A stretch of 64,000 nucleotides of DNA from assembly GCA_019636345.1 (NCBI GenBank), contig JAHBXQ010000003.1:62001-126000 (forward strand), in the 5' to 3' direction. Source of the stretch: Pirellulales bacterium. Its GTDB lineage: Bacteria > Planctomycetota > Planctomycetia > Pirellulales > Lacipirellulaceae. Under the pieces are notes generated by a model. The model saw only the letters and a program-made list of their open reading frames with translations. It made no database searches and was not told the DNA's origin. This document shows positions 36,427 to 44,788 of the stretch, one piece after another (positions within the stretch are counted from its first letter, which is position 1; the number at the start of each line of letters is the position of its first letter). The translations under genes were made by a program, and so were the position numbers.

Positions 36427-37026
36427 ATGAGCGTCGCGCCATCCAATACGTCTGTGGTTCAGGGGTTTACTCCAATTTCGACCCGTGGTGCGCACCGTCT
36501 CGCCGACTATTGGGCGCTTCCGGAAGGCGCCCCATACGAGCTTCTTGGCGGAGAATTGGTCATGTCCCCCGCGCCGAAGACTCGTCATCAGATCATCGTC
36601 GGCGAAATCTATTTGAACGCCCGGGGATTCGAAGCGGCCGGGGGCGGACTCGCGCTGGCGTCGCCGATCGACGTCGTGCTCTCCGACGACACCGTGTTGC
36701 AGCCTGACGTCATCTATATCTGTCAGGCTCGACGGCATATCATTGGCGATTGCGTTTCTGGCCCCCCGGACCTGGTGATAGAAGTTCTCTCCGAAGGGCA
36801 TGAACGGCGCGATACGGTCGAAAAACTGGCGCTTTACGCCCGGTTCGGCGTCCCGGAGTATTGGATCATCGATCCGCGGACCGAGACGATTCAATTCCTC
36901 ATTCTCGATTCGGGGCGCTACGTCCACCACACGGGTCTCGACAACCAGTATCAGTCGCCGCGGCTGTCGGAAGTTCGCATCGATTTGGCGCAGTTCTGGC
37001 GAGAGATTCGGCGACGGCTGCCGTAA
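36427..37026 (+). CDS. Uma2-family (DUF820) nuclease-like protein
   Basis: A 199-residue protein of the Uma2 family, a PD-(D/E)xK nuclease-like fold common in cyanobacteria and planctomycetes. Signature parts: 'YELLGGELVMSPAPKTRHQIIVGEIYLNARGF', 'VLQPDVIYICQARRHI' (the PD of the active site) and 'GPPDLVIEVLSEGHERRDTVEKLALYARFGVPEYWIIDPRTETIQFLIL', which holds the catalytic E-x-L/K-type cluster. Its natural target and role are unknown in the whole family. The ATG at 36427 begins a typical N-terminus. It lies 74 bp after carB in the same direction. The composition is slightly less GC-rich than carB. Confidence 0.88.
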   Translation: MSVAPSNTSVVQGFTPISTRGAHRLADYWALPEGAPYELLGGELVMSPAPKTRHQIIVGEIYLNARGFEAAGGGLALASPIDVVLSDDTVLQPDVIYICQARRHIIGDCVSGPPDLVIEVLSEGHERRDTVEKLALYARFGVPEYWIIDPRTETIQFLILDSGRYVHHTGLDNQYQSPRLSEVRIDLAQFWREIRRRLP

Positions 37027-37147
37027 TGTCGCATGCAGGCCATGGTTGACGGGCCCGCCGCTGAAATCGACGTAGCGCCATCGAGTTGGCGTTTGTGCAT
37101 GTGGCATTTCTTCGCCTCCCCTCGTCTCTTTCTCCTTGGAGCCTGTC

Positions 37148-37681
37148 ATGCGAAGACGCGTCGACTCGCGAGACGAGGGCGGGTTTTCGCTGCTGCGCCA
37201 TCCCGGCGAGGCGTTCTTGGGACAATACCTGCTGTGCGCTTTCGCGGTGATCATCGCCATGGTCTGCTTCCATCGCAATCGCTACGAGTTGATGGGCGCG
37301 CTCGTTTGGGCAATGGGGATTAGCGGCGTCTTGGGGTTGATCCTGTTTCTTTATGCCGTTCGGCGGGTCGAGGAGGATTACTGGCGACGGGCGTTGTACG
37401 TCGCCATCGCCGTGAATTTGTGGACGACGGCGGAATTTCTCACTTGGAAAGTGCTGAATCTGCCTCCCATTCCGCTTGCGGGCAAGATCACAACGGGCGC
37501 CTACTACGTCCTCCATTACACCGCGTGGACTATGGCGATCGCCGCCGTCGTGCGCGATCGCCGTTGGGGGCAGTCGCGCTCGATGGCCCATTGGCTTGGC
37601 GTGGCGATCTACTTCATTGCCGGATTGGCGCCCGTGCTGAGCGCGCTCGTGCGTTGGTGTCGCCAAGCGATTGCCGCTTGA
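37148..37681 (+). CDS. Multi-pass membrane protein of unknown function
   Basis: A 177-residue protein with about five membrane helices: 'YLLCAFAVIIAMVCFH', 'LMGALVWAMGISGVLGLILFLYAV', 'ALYVAIAVNLWTTAEFL', 'YYVLHYTAWTMAIAAVV', 'WLGVAIYFIAGLAPVLSALV'. No catalytic motif or family is recognised. The ATG at 37148 (MRRRVDSRDEGGFSLL) has a GGAG Shine-Dalgarno 6 nt upstream, which rules out a TTG four codons earlier. It follows the Uma2 gene in the same direction after 121 bp. Confidence 0.65.
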   Translation: MRRRVDSRDEGGFSLLRHPGEAFLGQYLLCAFAVIIAMVCFHRNRYELMGALVWAMGISGVLGLILFLYAVRRVEEDYWRRALYVAIAVNLWTTAEFLTWKVLNLPPIPLAGKITTGAYYVLHYTAWTMAIAAVVRDRRWGQSRSMAHWLGVAIYFIAGLAPVLSALVRWCRQAIAA

Positions 37682-37795
37682 GCTTGCCGAGAGCCTTTTT
37701 TGAGAGTGCGTTGCGGCCAGATTGCGCCTGCTGAGCGCCGGACGGGAAGCTGCAGAACGCAGTCATGCGCGTGCTAGCACGCGCGGTTGCGGGCA

Positions 37796-38182
37796 CTACA
37801 TCTTTGGTCTTGTCGCAGGCGCTTCCCCCAGCGAATGCGACAGCGTTTCGCGTGGTGCGGGAACCGGCGCCGGCGCGAGTTTTGGCGCCGCGAGGGCTTC
37901 GCGCAGCGCGTCGAAAAACTTTTTCAGAACATCGGCGAAGTGCTGTTGACCCACTCGTGCGATCCTCCTATTCTCCGCCCCACACGACGGGGGACATGAC
38001 TCCGACGTGGAAACGACGAACGCCGCTTGGCAACGCTCCTCGACGACGGCTTGCGAACTTTGAATCAAACGCTGCTTCAACGTTTCGCTCGTCTCGCTGA
38101 AAGTGCTCTTGCGGCAGATTCGACAGGCCCCTACAAATCGCACCCGTCGCCGACGTAACGGATTACGCAACTCGGCGACCAC
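37796..38182 (-). CDS. Possible Cys-containing hypothetical protein
   Basis: A 128-residue frame starting at a GTG (VVAELRNPLRRRRVRFVGACRICRKSTF), with two Cys pairs (ACRIC near 20-23; ESCPPSC near 63-67) that could bind zinc, then a helix 'QQHFADVLKKFFDALREAL' and a Pro/Ala-rich tail. The frame stays open upstream to 38449 but contains no ATG before its far end and no ribosome site. The patterned Cys pairs and amphipathic helix make it better than random, but base composition and the missing start signal leave it doubtful. I cannot name a family. Confidence 0.33.
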   Translation of the reverse strand: MVAELRNPLRRRRVRFVGACRICRKSTFSETSETLKQRLIQSSQAVVEERCQAAFVVSTSESCPPSCGAENRRIARVGQQHFADVLKKFFDALREALAAPKLAPAPVPAPRETLSHSLGEAPATRPKM

Positions 38183-38350
38183 GCGGATTGCCGGCGGGGG
38201 CTTGTTCCTCCGCTGCCAATCCTCGCAGCGGTCGAGCAAGCACGGACGCGAGCACGCCGCTACGACATAATCGACGCTGAAATCACGCAGTGGTTTTGCA
38301 GCGTCCGCTTCGCAAGCGTGAATGCGACCAATCGCTCCCGGAAAAGATTG

Positions 38351-38384
38351 CACGTCCTTTGCCCCCCTGGGACGTGTGCTTTTT
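38351..38384 (+). terminator. Terminator-like hairpin
   Basis: CACGTCC (38351-38357) pairs with GGACGTG (38370-38376) around a 12-base C-rich loop, followed by TGC and a run of five T (38380-38384). No plus-strand gene ends directly before it; the nearest ends at 37681, so it may close an unseen RNA or be a long-distance terminator. Confidence 0.5.
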
Positions 38385-38563
38385 CGGGAGCTTTTTTTAT
38401 GCGCGGCTGCGACGCGGGCTCGAGGCTTTGAGTTGTCCGCTGTCGGCAAACAAGATTCGCAGTTTCATCCCCCGCGCGCCTCGCATTGCTCGCTCGCGGG
38501 GGCGTCGCTACAATCCGCTCCCCACTGTTACCTCTCTCTACGCACGTCACGGAAGACGGTTCG

Positions 38564-39730
38564 ATGAGCAGGGATGCGGCCGCGCGGATGCGGCAATTTG
38601 AGCCGGCGTCGCCGCGGGCCGCCGGTCTCGCGGCGGTTGGCGCCGACGAGATCCTCGCCTACGGCCGCGAGGTCGTCGAAACCGAGGCCGCCGCCCTGGA
38701 AGGGCTTGCCCTGCGGCTCGACGGAGCGTTCGTCGACGCCGTGCGGCTGCTTTGCGATCTGCGCGGCAATCTGCTGGTCGCCGGCATCGGCAAGGCGGGG
38801 CACATCGCCCAGAAACTGGCCGCCACGTTCGCGTCGGTCGGCACGCGGGCCCATTTTCTCCACCCGGCCGAGGCGTTTCACGGCGATCTGGGCCGGGTCC
38901 AAGCCGACGACGCGGTGCTGATCTTGTCGCAGAGCGGCGAGACGAGCGAGGTGTTGCAACTCCTCCCCGCTTTACGCTCTCAAGGAGCGAGGATCGTCGC
39001 AATGACATCCCATCACGGCAGCACGCTGGCCCGAGCGGCCGACTTGGTGCTGCCGCTGGGGAAGCTCGTCGAGGCGTGCTCGCTCGGCCTGGCGCCGAGC
39101 ACGAGCACGGCGGCGATGCTTGCCCTGGGGGACGCGCTGGCGCTGACAACCAGCCGGCTGCGGGGGTTTCGGGCCGAGGATTTCGCCCGCTACCATCCCG
39201 GCGGGGCCCTGGGACTGAAGCTCAGCTCCGTCGACGACCACATGCGAACCCTGGCCGAGTGCCGCGTGTCGCAAGAGGATCGGACCATCCGCGAGGTGCT
39301 GGCGAGCTGCACCCGCCCGGGCCGCCGCAGCGGGGCGATCATGCTGGTCGACCGCCAAGGCCGGCTCAGCGGGTTGTTCACCGACAGCGACCTCGCGCGA
39401 TTGATCGAGCGGCGGCAGGATCCGGCGCTCGACGGCCCCATTTCGGCCGTGATGATTCACGCGCCGACGACCATCGTCTCCGGCGAGCGGATGTCCGCGG
39501 CGCTGGAGATCCTATCCACTCGTAAATTCAGCGAACTCCCGGTCGTCGACCGGGACCGGAGACCCCTTGGCATGATCGACGTGACCGACGTGGTGGGCAT
39601 GTTGCCCGAGACCCCGCAAGAGGACCATCGCTTTCAGGACGAAGTGACCGACCCCGGGCCGACGATCGTGCGGCTGTTCCCCGGACTCGACGAGTTCGAA
39701 TGGGGGGCGGAGTTGCCGGAGACGGATTGA
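38564..39730 (+). CDS. kdsD: D-arabinose 5-phosphate isomerase (KpsF/GutQ family)
   Basis: A 388-residue enzyme that converts ribulose 5-phosphate to arabinose 5-phosphate, the first step of Kdo synthesis for lipopolysaccharide. The SIS isomerase domain has 'GNLLVAGIGKAGHIAQKLAATFASVGTRAHFLHPAEAFHGDLG' and 'VLILSQSGETSEVLQLLPAL', then 'GLAPSTSTAAMLALGDALAL' and 'FARYHPGGALG'. Two CBS domains follow ('GLFTDSDLARLIER', 'FSELPVVDRDRRPLGMIDVTDVVG'), as in KdsD. The C-terminal 35 residues are an acidic extension not usual in KdsD. The ATG at 38564 (MSRDAAAR) is preferred over an open frame from 38486. It is the first gene of a kdsD-kdsC-LptC-like series. Confidence 0.94.
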   Translation: MSRDAAARMRQFEPASPRAAGLAAVGADEILAYGREVVETEAAALEGLALRLDGAFVDAVRLLCDLRGNLLVAGIGKAGHIAQKLAATFASVGTRAHFLHPAEAFHGDLGRVQADDAVLILSQSGETSEVLQLLPALRSQGARIVAMTSHHGSTLARAADLVLPLGKLVEACSLGLAPSTSTAAMLALGDALALTTSRLRGFRAEDFARYHPGGALGLKLSSVDDHMRTLAECRVSQEDRTIREVLASCTRPGRRSGAIMLVDRQGRLSGLFTDSDLARLIERRQDPALDGPISAVMIHAPTTIVSGERMSAALEILSTRKFSELPVVDRDRRPLGMIDVTDVVGMLPETPQEDHRFQDEVTDPGPTIVRLFPGLDEFEWGAELPETD

Positions 39731-39838
39731 GGCGACGGGCGGGACGCTAAGCCGCCAGCGTTCGGCGGGGCGGGGGCGAGGGTTTTTTCCGGCGCGTGTG
39801 CGCCGGAGTCGGTTCGTCATCCGCATTCCGCAATCGCC

Positions 39839-40366
39839 ATGAATCTTGCCGCCCGGTGCGCTTCGATCCGCTTGATTCTCACCGACGTCGACGGCGTGCT
39901 CACGGACGGCGGGGTGATCGTCGACGATCAGGGCGTGCATGCGCTGCGGTTCAACATTCGCGACGGGCTGGGGGTGCGGCTCTGGCAGCGGGCCGGGGGA
40001 CGCGTGGGGATCGTCACGGGGCGAATCACCGACGTCGTCGCGCGCCGGGCGGCGGACCTCGACATCGACCCGCTGCGGCAAGGGATCGCCGACAAACTGC
40101 CCGTCGTCAAGGAAATCTGCCAGGAACTGGGCCTCGCCGCCGAGCAGGTGGCGTACCTGGGGGACGACCTGCCCGACGTGCTGCCGATCCGGTTCGCGGG
40201 GCTGGGGATCGCCGTCGCCGACGCCGCGGCCGAAGCGATCGCCGCGGCCGACTATGTGACGAGCGTCCCGGGGGGCCGCGGGGCCCTGCGCGAGACGGTC
40301 GAACTGATCCTGCGAAACACCGATCGCTGGGAGACGACGATCGCGCGGTTCACCGACTCCGCGTAA
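39839..40366 (+). CDS. kdsC: Kdo-8-phosphate phosphatase
   Basis: A 175-residue HAD-superfamily (type IIIA) phosphatase that removes the phosphate from Kdo-8-phosphate. Motif I 'LILTDVDGVLTDGGV' (DxDGVxTD), motif II 'VGIVTGRITDVVARRAADL', and 'AYLGDDLPDVLPIRFAGLGIAVADA' (DD motif IV) are all present, and the length is typical of tetrameric KdsC. It lies 108 bp after kdsD in the same direction, as in many Gram-negative genomes, and is followed by a perfect stem-loop at 40392-40412. Confidence 0.95.
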   Translation: MNLAARCASIRLILTDVDGVLTDGGVIVDDQGVHALRFNIRDGLGVRLWQRAGGRVGIVTGRITDVVARRAADLDIDPLRQGIADKLPVVKEICQELGLAAEQVAYLGDDLPDVLPIRFAGLGIAVADAAAEAIAAADYVTSVPGGRGALRETVELILRNTDRWETTIARFTDSA

Positions 40367-40391
40367 CGGCTTTGCTGCGGCATAAAACAAC

Positions 40392-40412
40392 GCGAGTTTC
40401 GGAGAAACTCGC
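40392..40412 (+). terminator. Stem-loop after kdsC
   Basis: GCGAGTTT and AAACTCGC form a perfect 8-bp stem around a CGGAG loop, 26 bp beyond the kdsC stop. No T-run follows, so it may attenuate or stabilise rather than fully terminate before the small gene at 40450. Confidence 0.5.
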
Positions 40413-40449
40413 CCATGCAAAATAACCGCTCCATGGAAGGAGACTTGTC

Positions 40450-40779
40450 ATGAACGCTCTGGCCTATCTGGGAACGCTCGGGTTTGCGCTGATCAATGCG
40501 CCGGTGGTGAGCCAGTCGGAATCGGCTGAGCCGGTCCTGTTGACCGCGACATGCGGCGTGCCGTTCTTTCAAGAGGGACAGTCGATCGTCGTCGGCGTCG
40601 ATCAGCCCCAGTGGCTTGATCTTGATGTCACGGACTCCCAATCCCGCGCGGCCACGTTCGTCGAGACGATGATCGAGCGGGGATTTCCTGAGACTGATTG
40701 CGTCGCTGAATCGCTGCGCGAGCCGGTCTGCTTCGACTACCTCCTTGGCGCCGAGGACGGAGTGCGGCTGATGCGTTAG
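40450..40779 (+). CDS. Small hypothetical protein in the kds-lpt locus
   Basis: A 109-residue protein starting MNALAYLGTLGFALINAPVV, which may be a weak signal or membrane segment, followed by 'EPVLLTATCGVPFFQEGQSIVVGVDQPQWLDLDVTDSQSRAATFVETMIERGF'. It has a strong AAGGAGA Shine-Dalgarno 7 nt upstream of the ATG, much better than its neighbours. Codon use is noticeably less GC-rich than kdsC and the following gene. No family is recognised. Its position between kdsC and the LptC-like gene is unusual and suggests later insertion. Confidence 0.68.
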   Translation: MNALAYLGTLGFALINAPVVSQSESAEPVLLTATCGVPFFQEGQSIVVGVDQPQWLDLDVTDSQSRAATFVETMIERGFPETDCVAESLREPVCFDYLLGAEDGVRLMR

Positions 40780-40829
40780 AGCGCCTCCCGCCGCCGTCCT
40801 CCTCGCTTCTCCCTTCGGCCCCCCTCGCC

Positions 40830-43800
40830 ATGCTTCCTCGTCTGGTCCACGCCGCGATCGCGTTTGTCGTCACCGCGGCGATGTACTGGGGGTACGTTGC
40901 GACGGTCGTTCCGGTGGTCGAGCCGCCGGCGACGATTCGCGAGGTCCAGACCCCCGACGCCGGGCAAGTGACGCGCGGGCAGGAATCGGTGGCCGAGTAT
41001 CAACGGCTGCTGGCCGCGTACTTCAAGCCAGGGCATTGGACGAGTCGCACGCCCCCCAAGGTGTTCGAAAATCGGCAAGCGATGCTGGTGATCTCCGACT
41101 TCGAGGAGACCGACCGCGGGCAGATCATCGCTCGCAACTGCGCGATGCTGATGTTCCCCTCGCCGCGCGATCGGGGCGGGGCCCCGCCGCGCGACGCGAT
41201 CATCATCGAGCCTCTGGAGGGGGCGGTGCTCGAGGGGCGATCGAGCCCCGGCAGTCCCGCGGCGTTCAGCAAGCTCGACCGGGCGTGGCTTCGCGGCGAG
41301 GTGAGGATCACCAGCGACATGCGCGAACCGGGCCCCGCCGACGATCTCGAGCTCACGACCCGCGAGATCTACATTCGCGAGGACCTGATCCGCACCGATC
41401 AGCGGGTCGAAATGCGGCTAGGTCCCCACTTCGGCGGCGGGCGGGGGCTCGAAATCAAGTTGCTGGCCACCGAGAACATTTCCGGCGAGGCCAAGACCGA
41501 CGCGATCGCGGGGCGGTTCGAGTCGCTGGAAATCAGCGACGAGGTGATGATCGAGATCGTCCCCGGCGAGCTGTCGCTGCCCGGGGACGAGAAATCTCCG
41601 AAGTCGGCCGGCGCCCCCGAGCCCCCGATCACGATCAAGAGTCAGGGGCCCTTTCGCATCGATTTCGGCAACTACGTCGCGTCGTTTCTCGAAAAGGTTC
41701 ACGTGCGGCAGGTCCATTCTGACGGCGTGCTCGACGCGATCGACGCCGACGAAGTGAACTTGTACTTCGCCCGGGCGAAGGCGAACAAGAAAACCGCCGC
41801 CCGCGCGTCGAGCAGCCCGCTGGGCGCCGGGTTCGAACTGGCGACGATCGAGGCGAAGGGTTCCAAGGTCGTCGTCAACGCCCCCGGGCGCAACGCCGCG
41901 GCGGAGTGCAAGCGGATGCGGATCGAACTGCGGCAGCGCCGAGTCACGGTCGAGGGAGACGACGAGGCGGTGACGCTCGCCTACCGCGGGGCCGAGATCC
42001 ACGCCCCCCTGGTTCAGTACGTCCACCCGGCGGAAGGGTCCGAGCAAGCGATCGGGCAGCTTGTCGCTTCGGGGGGCGGGTTCCTCAAGGCGATTCTCGA
42101 CAAACGCCGCCCGCTCGAACCGCTCGAAGTCCGCTGGACCGAGTCGCTGCGAATCGATCGCGTCGAAGGGGCCCCCGTGCTGAAGATTCGCGGCCGGCCG
42201 CGGCTCACTTTCGGCAACACGGGAAGGATGTGGGCCGACGCGCTCGAACTGACGCTGCGCGAACGACCGGCCGATCCCGCGGCCGCGGCGACCAGCCCGC
42301 TGCCGTGGGCCGTCGCGCCGGAGCGACTTCGCGCCGCGGGGAACGTGGCGATCGATTCGCCCGAGCTTGAGGCCCGCGTCGATCAACTGCACATGCAGGT
42401 GAACTACCCGTCCGGTTCGCCGCAGGAACTGGGGCTTCACGGCGCCGACGGCTCGGGGCGCGGGACCGCGGGCGGGCAGGCCAATCCGCTGGCGCAGCTA
42501 GGCGGCGCGGGGAACCGAACTTATCGGGCGGAGGGCCGGTCGCTCGAACTGACGGCGAACGTCCGCGCCGGGAAGACCGAGTTGGCCGGCGTTGCGCTCG
42601 AGGGGAACGTGCGATTCGAGGAGGCTCCTGACCCGACCGCCAAAGAGGCCCCGTTGCGGATCGAGGCGCAGCGGGTCGTCGTCGTCGAGGCCGACACGCC
42701 CCACGCCAAGATCGACATCGTCGGCCGGCCGGCGGCCGCGGGCGTCGAGTCGCAGTTGGCGCAAGTCACCGCCCGGGGGGCGACGTTGCGGGCGCCGCAG
42801 ATCAGCATGATACGCGGCCGCAGCAAGTTGCAGATCGAGTCGCCCGGCGAGGTGCTGCTGGCGACCGATCGCGACTTGACCGGCCAGCCGCTTGCCCGCC
42901 CCGAACCGATGTCGATCACCTGGCAGCAGTGGATGCGGCTCGATCGCAATCGGCTTACGTTTCGGGGCGGGGTCGTCTGCCGCAACGCGTCGGGATGGCT
43001 TAGCACGCGGCAGTTGGGGGTGAATCTCTCGCAAGAAGTTTCGTTCGACGGCGCCGCCGGGGCCGCCAAAGCCGAGGTCGTGCAGCTCGACTGCAGCGAC
43101 GGGGTCGTCGCCGAGTTCGACCAGCGCGACGAAGCGGGGATCACTTCGCATCAGCACGTCGAGTTGGCGTCGATCCTCGCCAATCAACAGACGGGCGCCA
43201 TCCGCGGCGAGGGGCCCGGCTGGATCGAGTCGGTCCATCTGGCCACCGGCAAAGGGATACTCGCGCTGGCCGCCCCGGGCGTGGCGCCCCCGTCAGCGGG
43301 GCCGTCGCCCAATGAACCGGGGCAGCGGCTGCGCCACCTGCGAGTCGACTTCGCCCGCGGGGTCGAAGGAAGTTTGCGCGACCGCTCGATCACGCTCGTG
43401 GGCGACGTCCGGGCGACGTACGGGCCGGTCGACTCATGGGAGCAGCGATTGCAGCGGGCCGTCGGCGCCGGGCCGGGGCCCAACGTCGTGTGGCTGGCCA
43501 GCGATCGGCTGACCGTCGCCGAGAGCCCGCTCGCCCGAGTCAATCGTCCGCCGGGGGCGACGGGGCTGGCCGAGTTGGAACTGACCGCCGTCGGCCGCGT
43601 GAAGATCGACGGCGAGGCGCCGGGTCGCGGCCTGTTTGCCGCGACCGCCGGCCGGGCCAGCTACGACTCGTACAAAGGAATGTTCCTGCTGGAAGGCGAC
43701 GGGGCGGTCCCCGCGACGATACACCAGCAGGACTTCATCGGCGCCCCCCCCAACGAAACGGTCGCTCAGAAACTGACCTACAATCTCCGCACGGGACAGG

Positions 43801-43877
43801 TGGGGGGACAGTTCAACAAGATCGAGTGGAACCAATTCGACGTCAGCCGCCCCCCCGCGACGACGCAGCAGCGGTGA
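40830..43877 (+). CDS. Giant LptC/LptA-like (OstA-fold) LPS transport protein
   Basis: A 1015-residue protein with one N-terminal membrane helix ('AAIAFVVTAAMYWGYVATVV') and a very long extracytoplasmic part rich in short beta-strands in the OstA/LptA style: 'GPFRIDFGNYVASFLEKVHVRQV', 'ECKRMRIELRQRRVTVEGDDEAVTLAYRGAEIHAP', 'ALEGNVRFEEAPD', 'FNKIEWNQFDV'. It directly follows kdsD-kdsC, the place of lptC (then lptA, lptB) in E. coli. Classical LptC and LptA are under 200 residues each; here one polypeptide may replace LptC plus the LptA bridge. This is inferred from context and fold-like repeats. The next gene is rsmE on the other strand, so no lptB is adjacent. Confidence 0.75.
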   Translation: MLPRLVHAAIAFVVTAAMYWGYVATVVPVVEPPATIREVQTPDAGQVTRGQESVAEYQRLLAAYFKPGHWTSRTPPKVFENRQAMLVISDFEETDRGQIIARNCAMLMFPSPRDRGGAPPRDAIIIEPLEGAVLEGRSSPGSPAAFSKLDRAWLRGEVRITSDMREPGPADDLELTTREIYIREDLIRTDQRVEMRLGPHFGGGRGLEIKLLATENISGEAKTDAIAGRFESLEISDEVMIEIVPGELSLPGDEKSPKSAGAPEPPITIKSQGPFRIDFGNYVASFLEKVHVRQVHSDGVLDAIDADEVNLYFARAKANKKTAARASSSPLGAGFELATIEAKGSKVVVNAPGRNAAAECKRMRIELRQRRVTVEGDDEAVTLAYRGAEIHAPLVQYVHPAEGSEQAIGQLVASGGGFLKAILDKRRPLEPLEVRWTESLRIDRVEGAPVLKIRGRPRLTFGNTGRMWADALELTLRERPADPAAAATSPLPWAVAPERLRAAGNVAIDSPELEARVDQLHMQVNYPSGSPQELGLHGADGSGRGTAGGQANPLAQLGGAGNRTYRAEGRSLELTANVRAGKTELAGVALEGNVRFEEAPDPTAKEAPLRIEAQRVVVVEADTPHAKIDIVGRPAAAGVESQLAQVTARGATLRAPQISMIRGRSKLQIESPGEVLLATDRDLTGQPLARPEPMSITWQQWMRLDRNRLTFRGGVVCRNASGWLSTRQLGVNLSQEVSFDGAAGAAKAEVVQLDCSDGVVAEFDQRDEAGITSHQHVELASILANQQTGAIRGEGPGWIESVHLATGKGILALAAPGVAPPSAGPSPNEPGQRLRHLRVDFARGVEGSLRDRSITLVGDVRATYGPVDSWEQRLQRAVGAGPGPNVVWLASDRLTVAESPLARVNRPPGATGLAELELTAVGRVKIDGEAPGRGLFAATAGRASYDSYKGMFLLEGDGAVPATIHQQDFIGAPPNETVAQKLTYNLRTGQVGGQFNKIEWNQFDVSRPPATTQQR

Positions 43878-43923
43878 GGCGGCTTCGACTTATCTCGATA
43901 GCCCGCGTCTTGCCACGTCCGGT

Positions 43924-44658
43924 TCACGGCCGCCGCGCCAGCAGCGTGGCGGCCGTGACGAGCGCCGCGGCAGCGGTTTCGATGCGGAGGATCCGCTCGC
44001 CTAAGTCGACGATCTGCCATCCGGCGGTCCGGGCGTCGGCGATTTCCTCGTCGGCGAAGCCTCCTTCCGGTCCGACGGCGAGCCAGGCCCTGGCGTGCGT
44101 CGGCCGGGCGGCCTCGGCGAGCGGAGCGCCGCCGGGGTGGGCGATCCACCGCACCGCGTCCGGCGTCGCGTCGACGCCGTCATCGCCGGGGCCCGCGGCG
44201 AGCCACTCCCGCCAGCTGCGCACAGGGGCGAGCTCCATCAATCGGTTCCGCCCGCACTGCTTGCTCGCCTCGATCACGTAGCGGTCAAGCTTCTCGCCCC
44301 CTTTGCTCGGGGCCTCGCTGCGGGCGGTCGCCAAGGGGACGAGCCGCGCGACTCCCAGTTCGACGGCCTTCTCGACGAGCCACCGCGTGCGGTCCCCCTT
44401 GGGAAGCGGCGCCGCCAGGACCAGTTCGCCGACAAGCTCGCGTTCAATCGCCAGCCGCGGGCCGACGCGCACTTCGACCTCGCGGCGTGAGACGCCGACG
44501 ACCTCGCCGCGGAATTCCCCCCCGCGCCCGTCGAACAGCGTAAGTTCGTCCCCCGCACGGACCCGCAGCACGTGCAGCAGGTGATGCGCCTCGGCGTCGC
44601 CGATCCTCGCGATTCCATCGGGGGCGATCGGCTCGGCAGAGTAGACGCGACGTGACAT
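43924..44658 (-). CDS. rsmE: 16S rRNA (uracil-1498-N3)-methyltransferase
   Basis: A 244-residue SPOUT methyltransferase that methylates U1498 of 16S rRNA. The N-terminal PUA-like domain ('ARIGDAEAHHLLHVLRVRAGDELTLFDGRGGEFRGEV') and the C-terminal knot motifs 'LAAPLPKGDRTRWLVEKAVELGVARLVPL', 'SKQCGRNRLMELAPV', 'LAVGPEGGFADEEI' and 'LGERILRIETAAAALVTA' are the family standard. The ATG at 44658 gives the usual length. It is convergent with the LptC-like gene and has no obvious operon partner. Confidence 0.95.
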   Translation of the reverse strand: MSRRVYSAEPIAPDGIARIGDAEAHHLLHVLRVRAGDELTLFDGRGGEFRGEVVGVSRREVEVRVGPRLAIERELVGELVLAAPLPKGDRTRWLVEKAVELGVARLVPLATARSEAPSKGGEKLDRYVIEASKQCGRNRLMELAPVRSWREWLAAGPGDDGVDATPDAVRWIAHPGGAPLAEAARPTHARAWLAVGPEGGFADEEIADARTAGWQIVDLGERILRIETAAAALVTAATLLARRP

Positions 44659-44788
44659 GCGGCGAGCTCAACGCGCGGGAACGTCTTGAAATCGGCGACG
44701 CCGAAGAGAGTCGCGGTTAGCATAGGACCCGCTCGGCCGGGAGCCAAGCCGTTGCCGGCTGCCCCCGACCAGGGTGTTCAGGTCGCGC

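Larger units (their letters stand above)
37682..38563. other. Low-content intergenic region with one possible gene
   Basis: Nearly 900 bp without a confident gene. It contains a possible minus-strand Cys-containing protein (37796-38182, listed separately), a terminator-like hairpin at 38351-38384, a small CGCTT-CGC-AAGCG hairpin near 38308, and a second T-run near 38392. AT content is higher than in flanking genes. A small structured RNA ending at the 38351-38384 hairpin is possible but not demonstrable from sequence alone. Confidence 0.35.
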
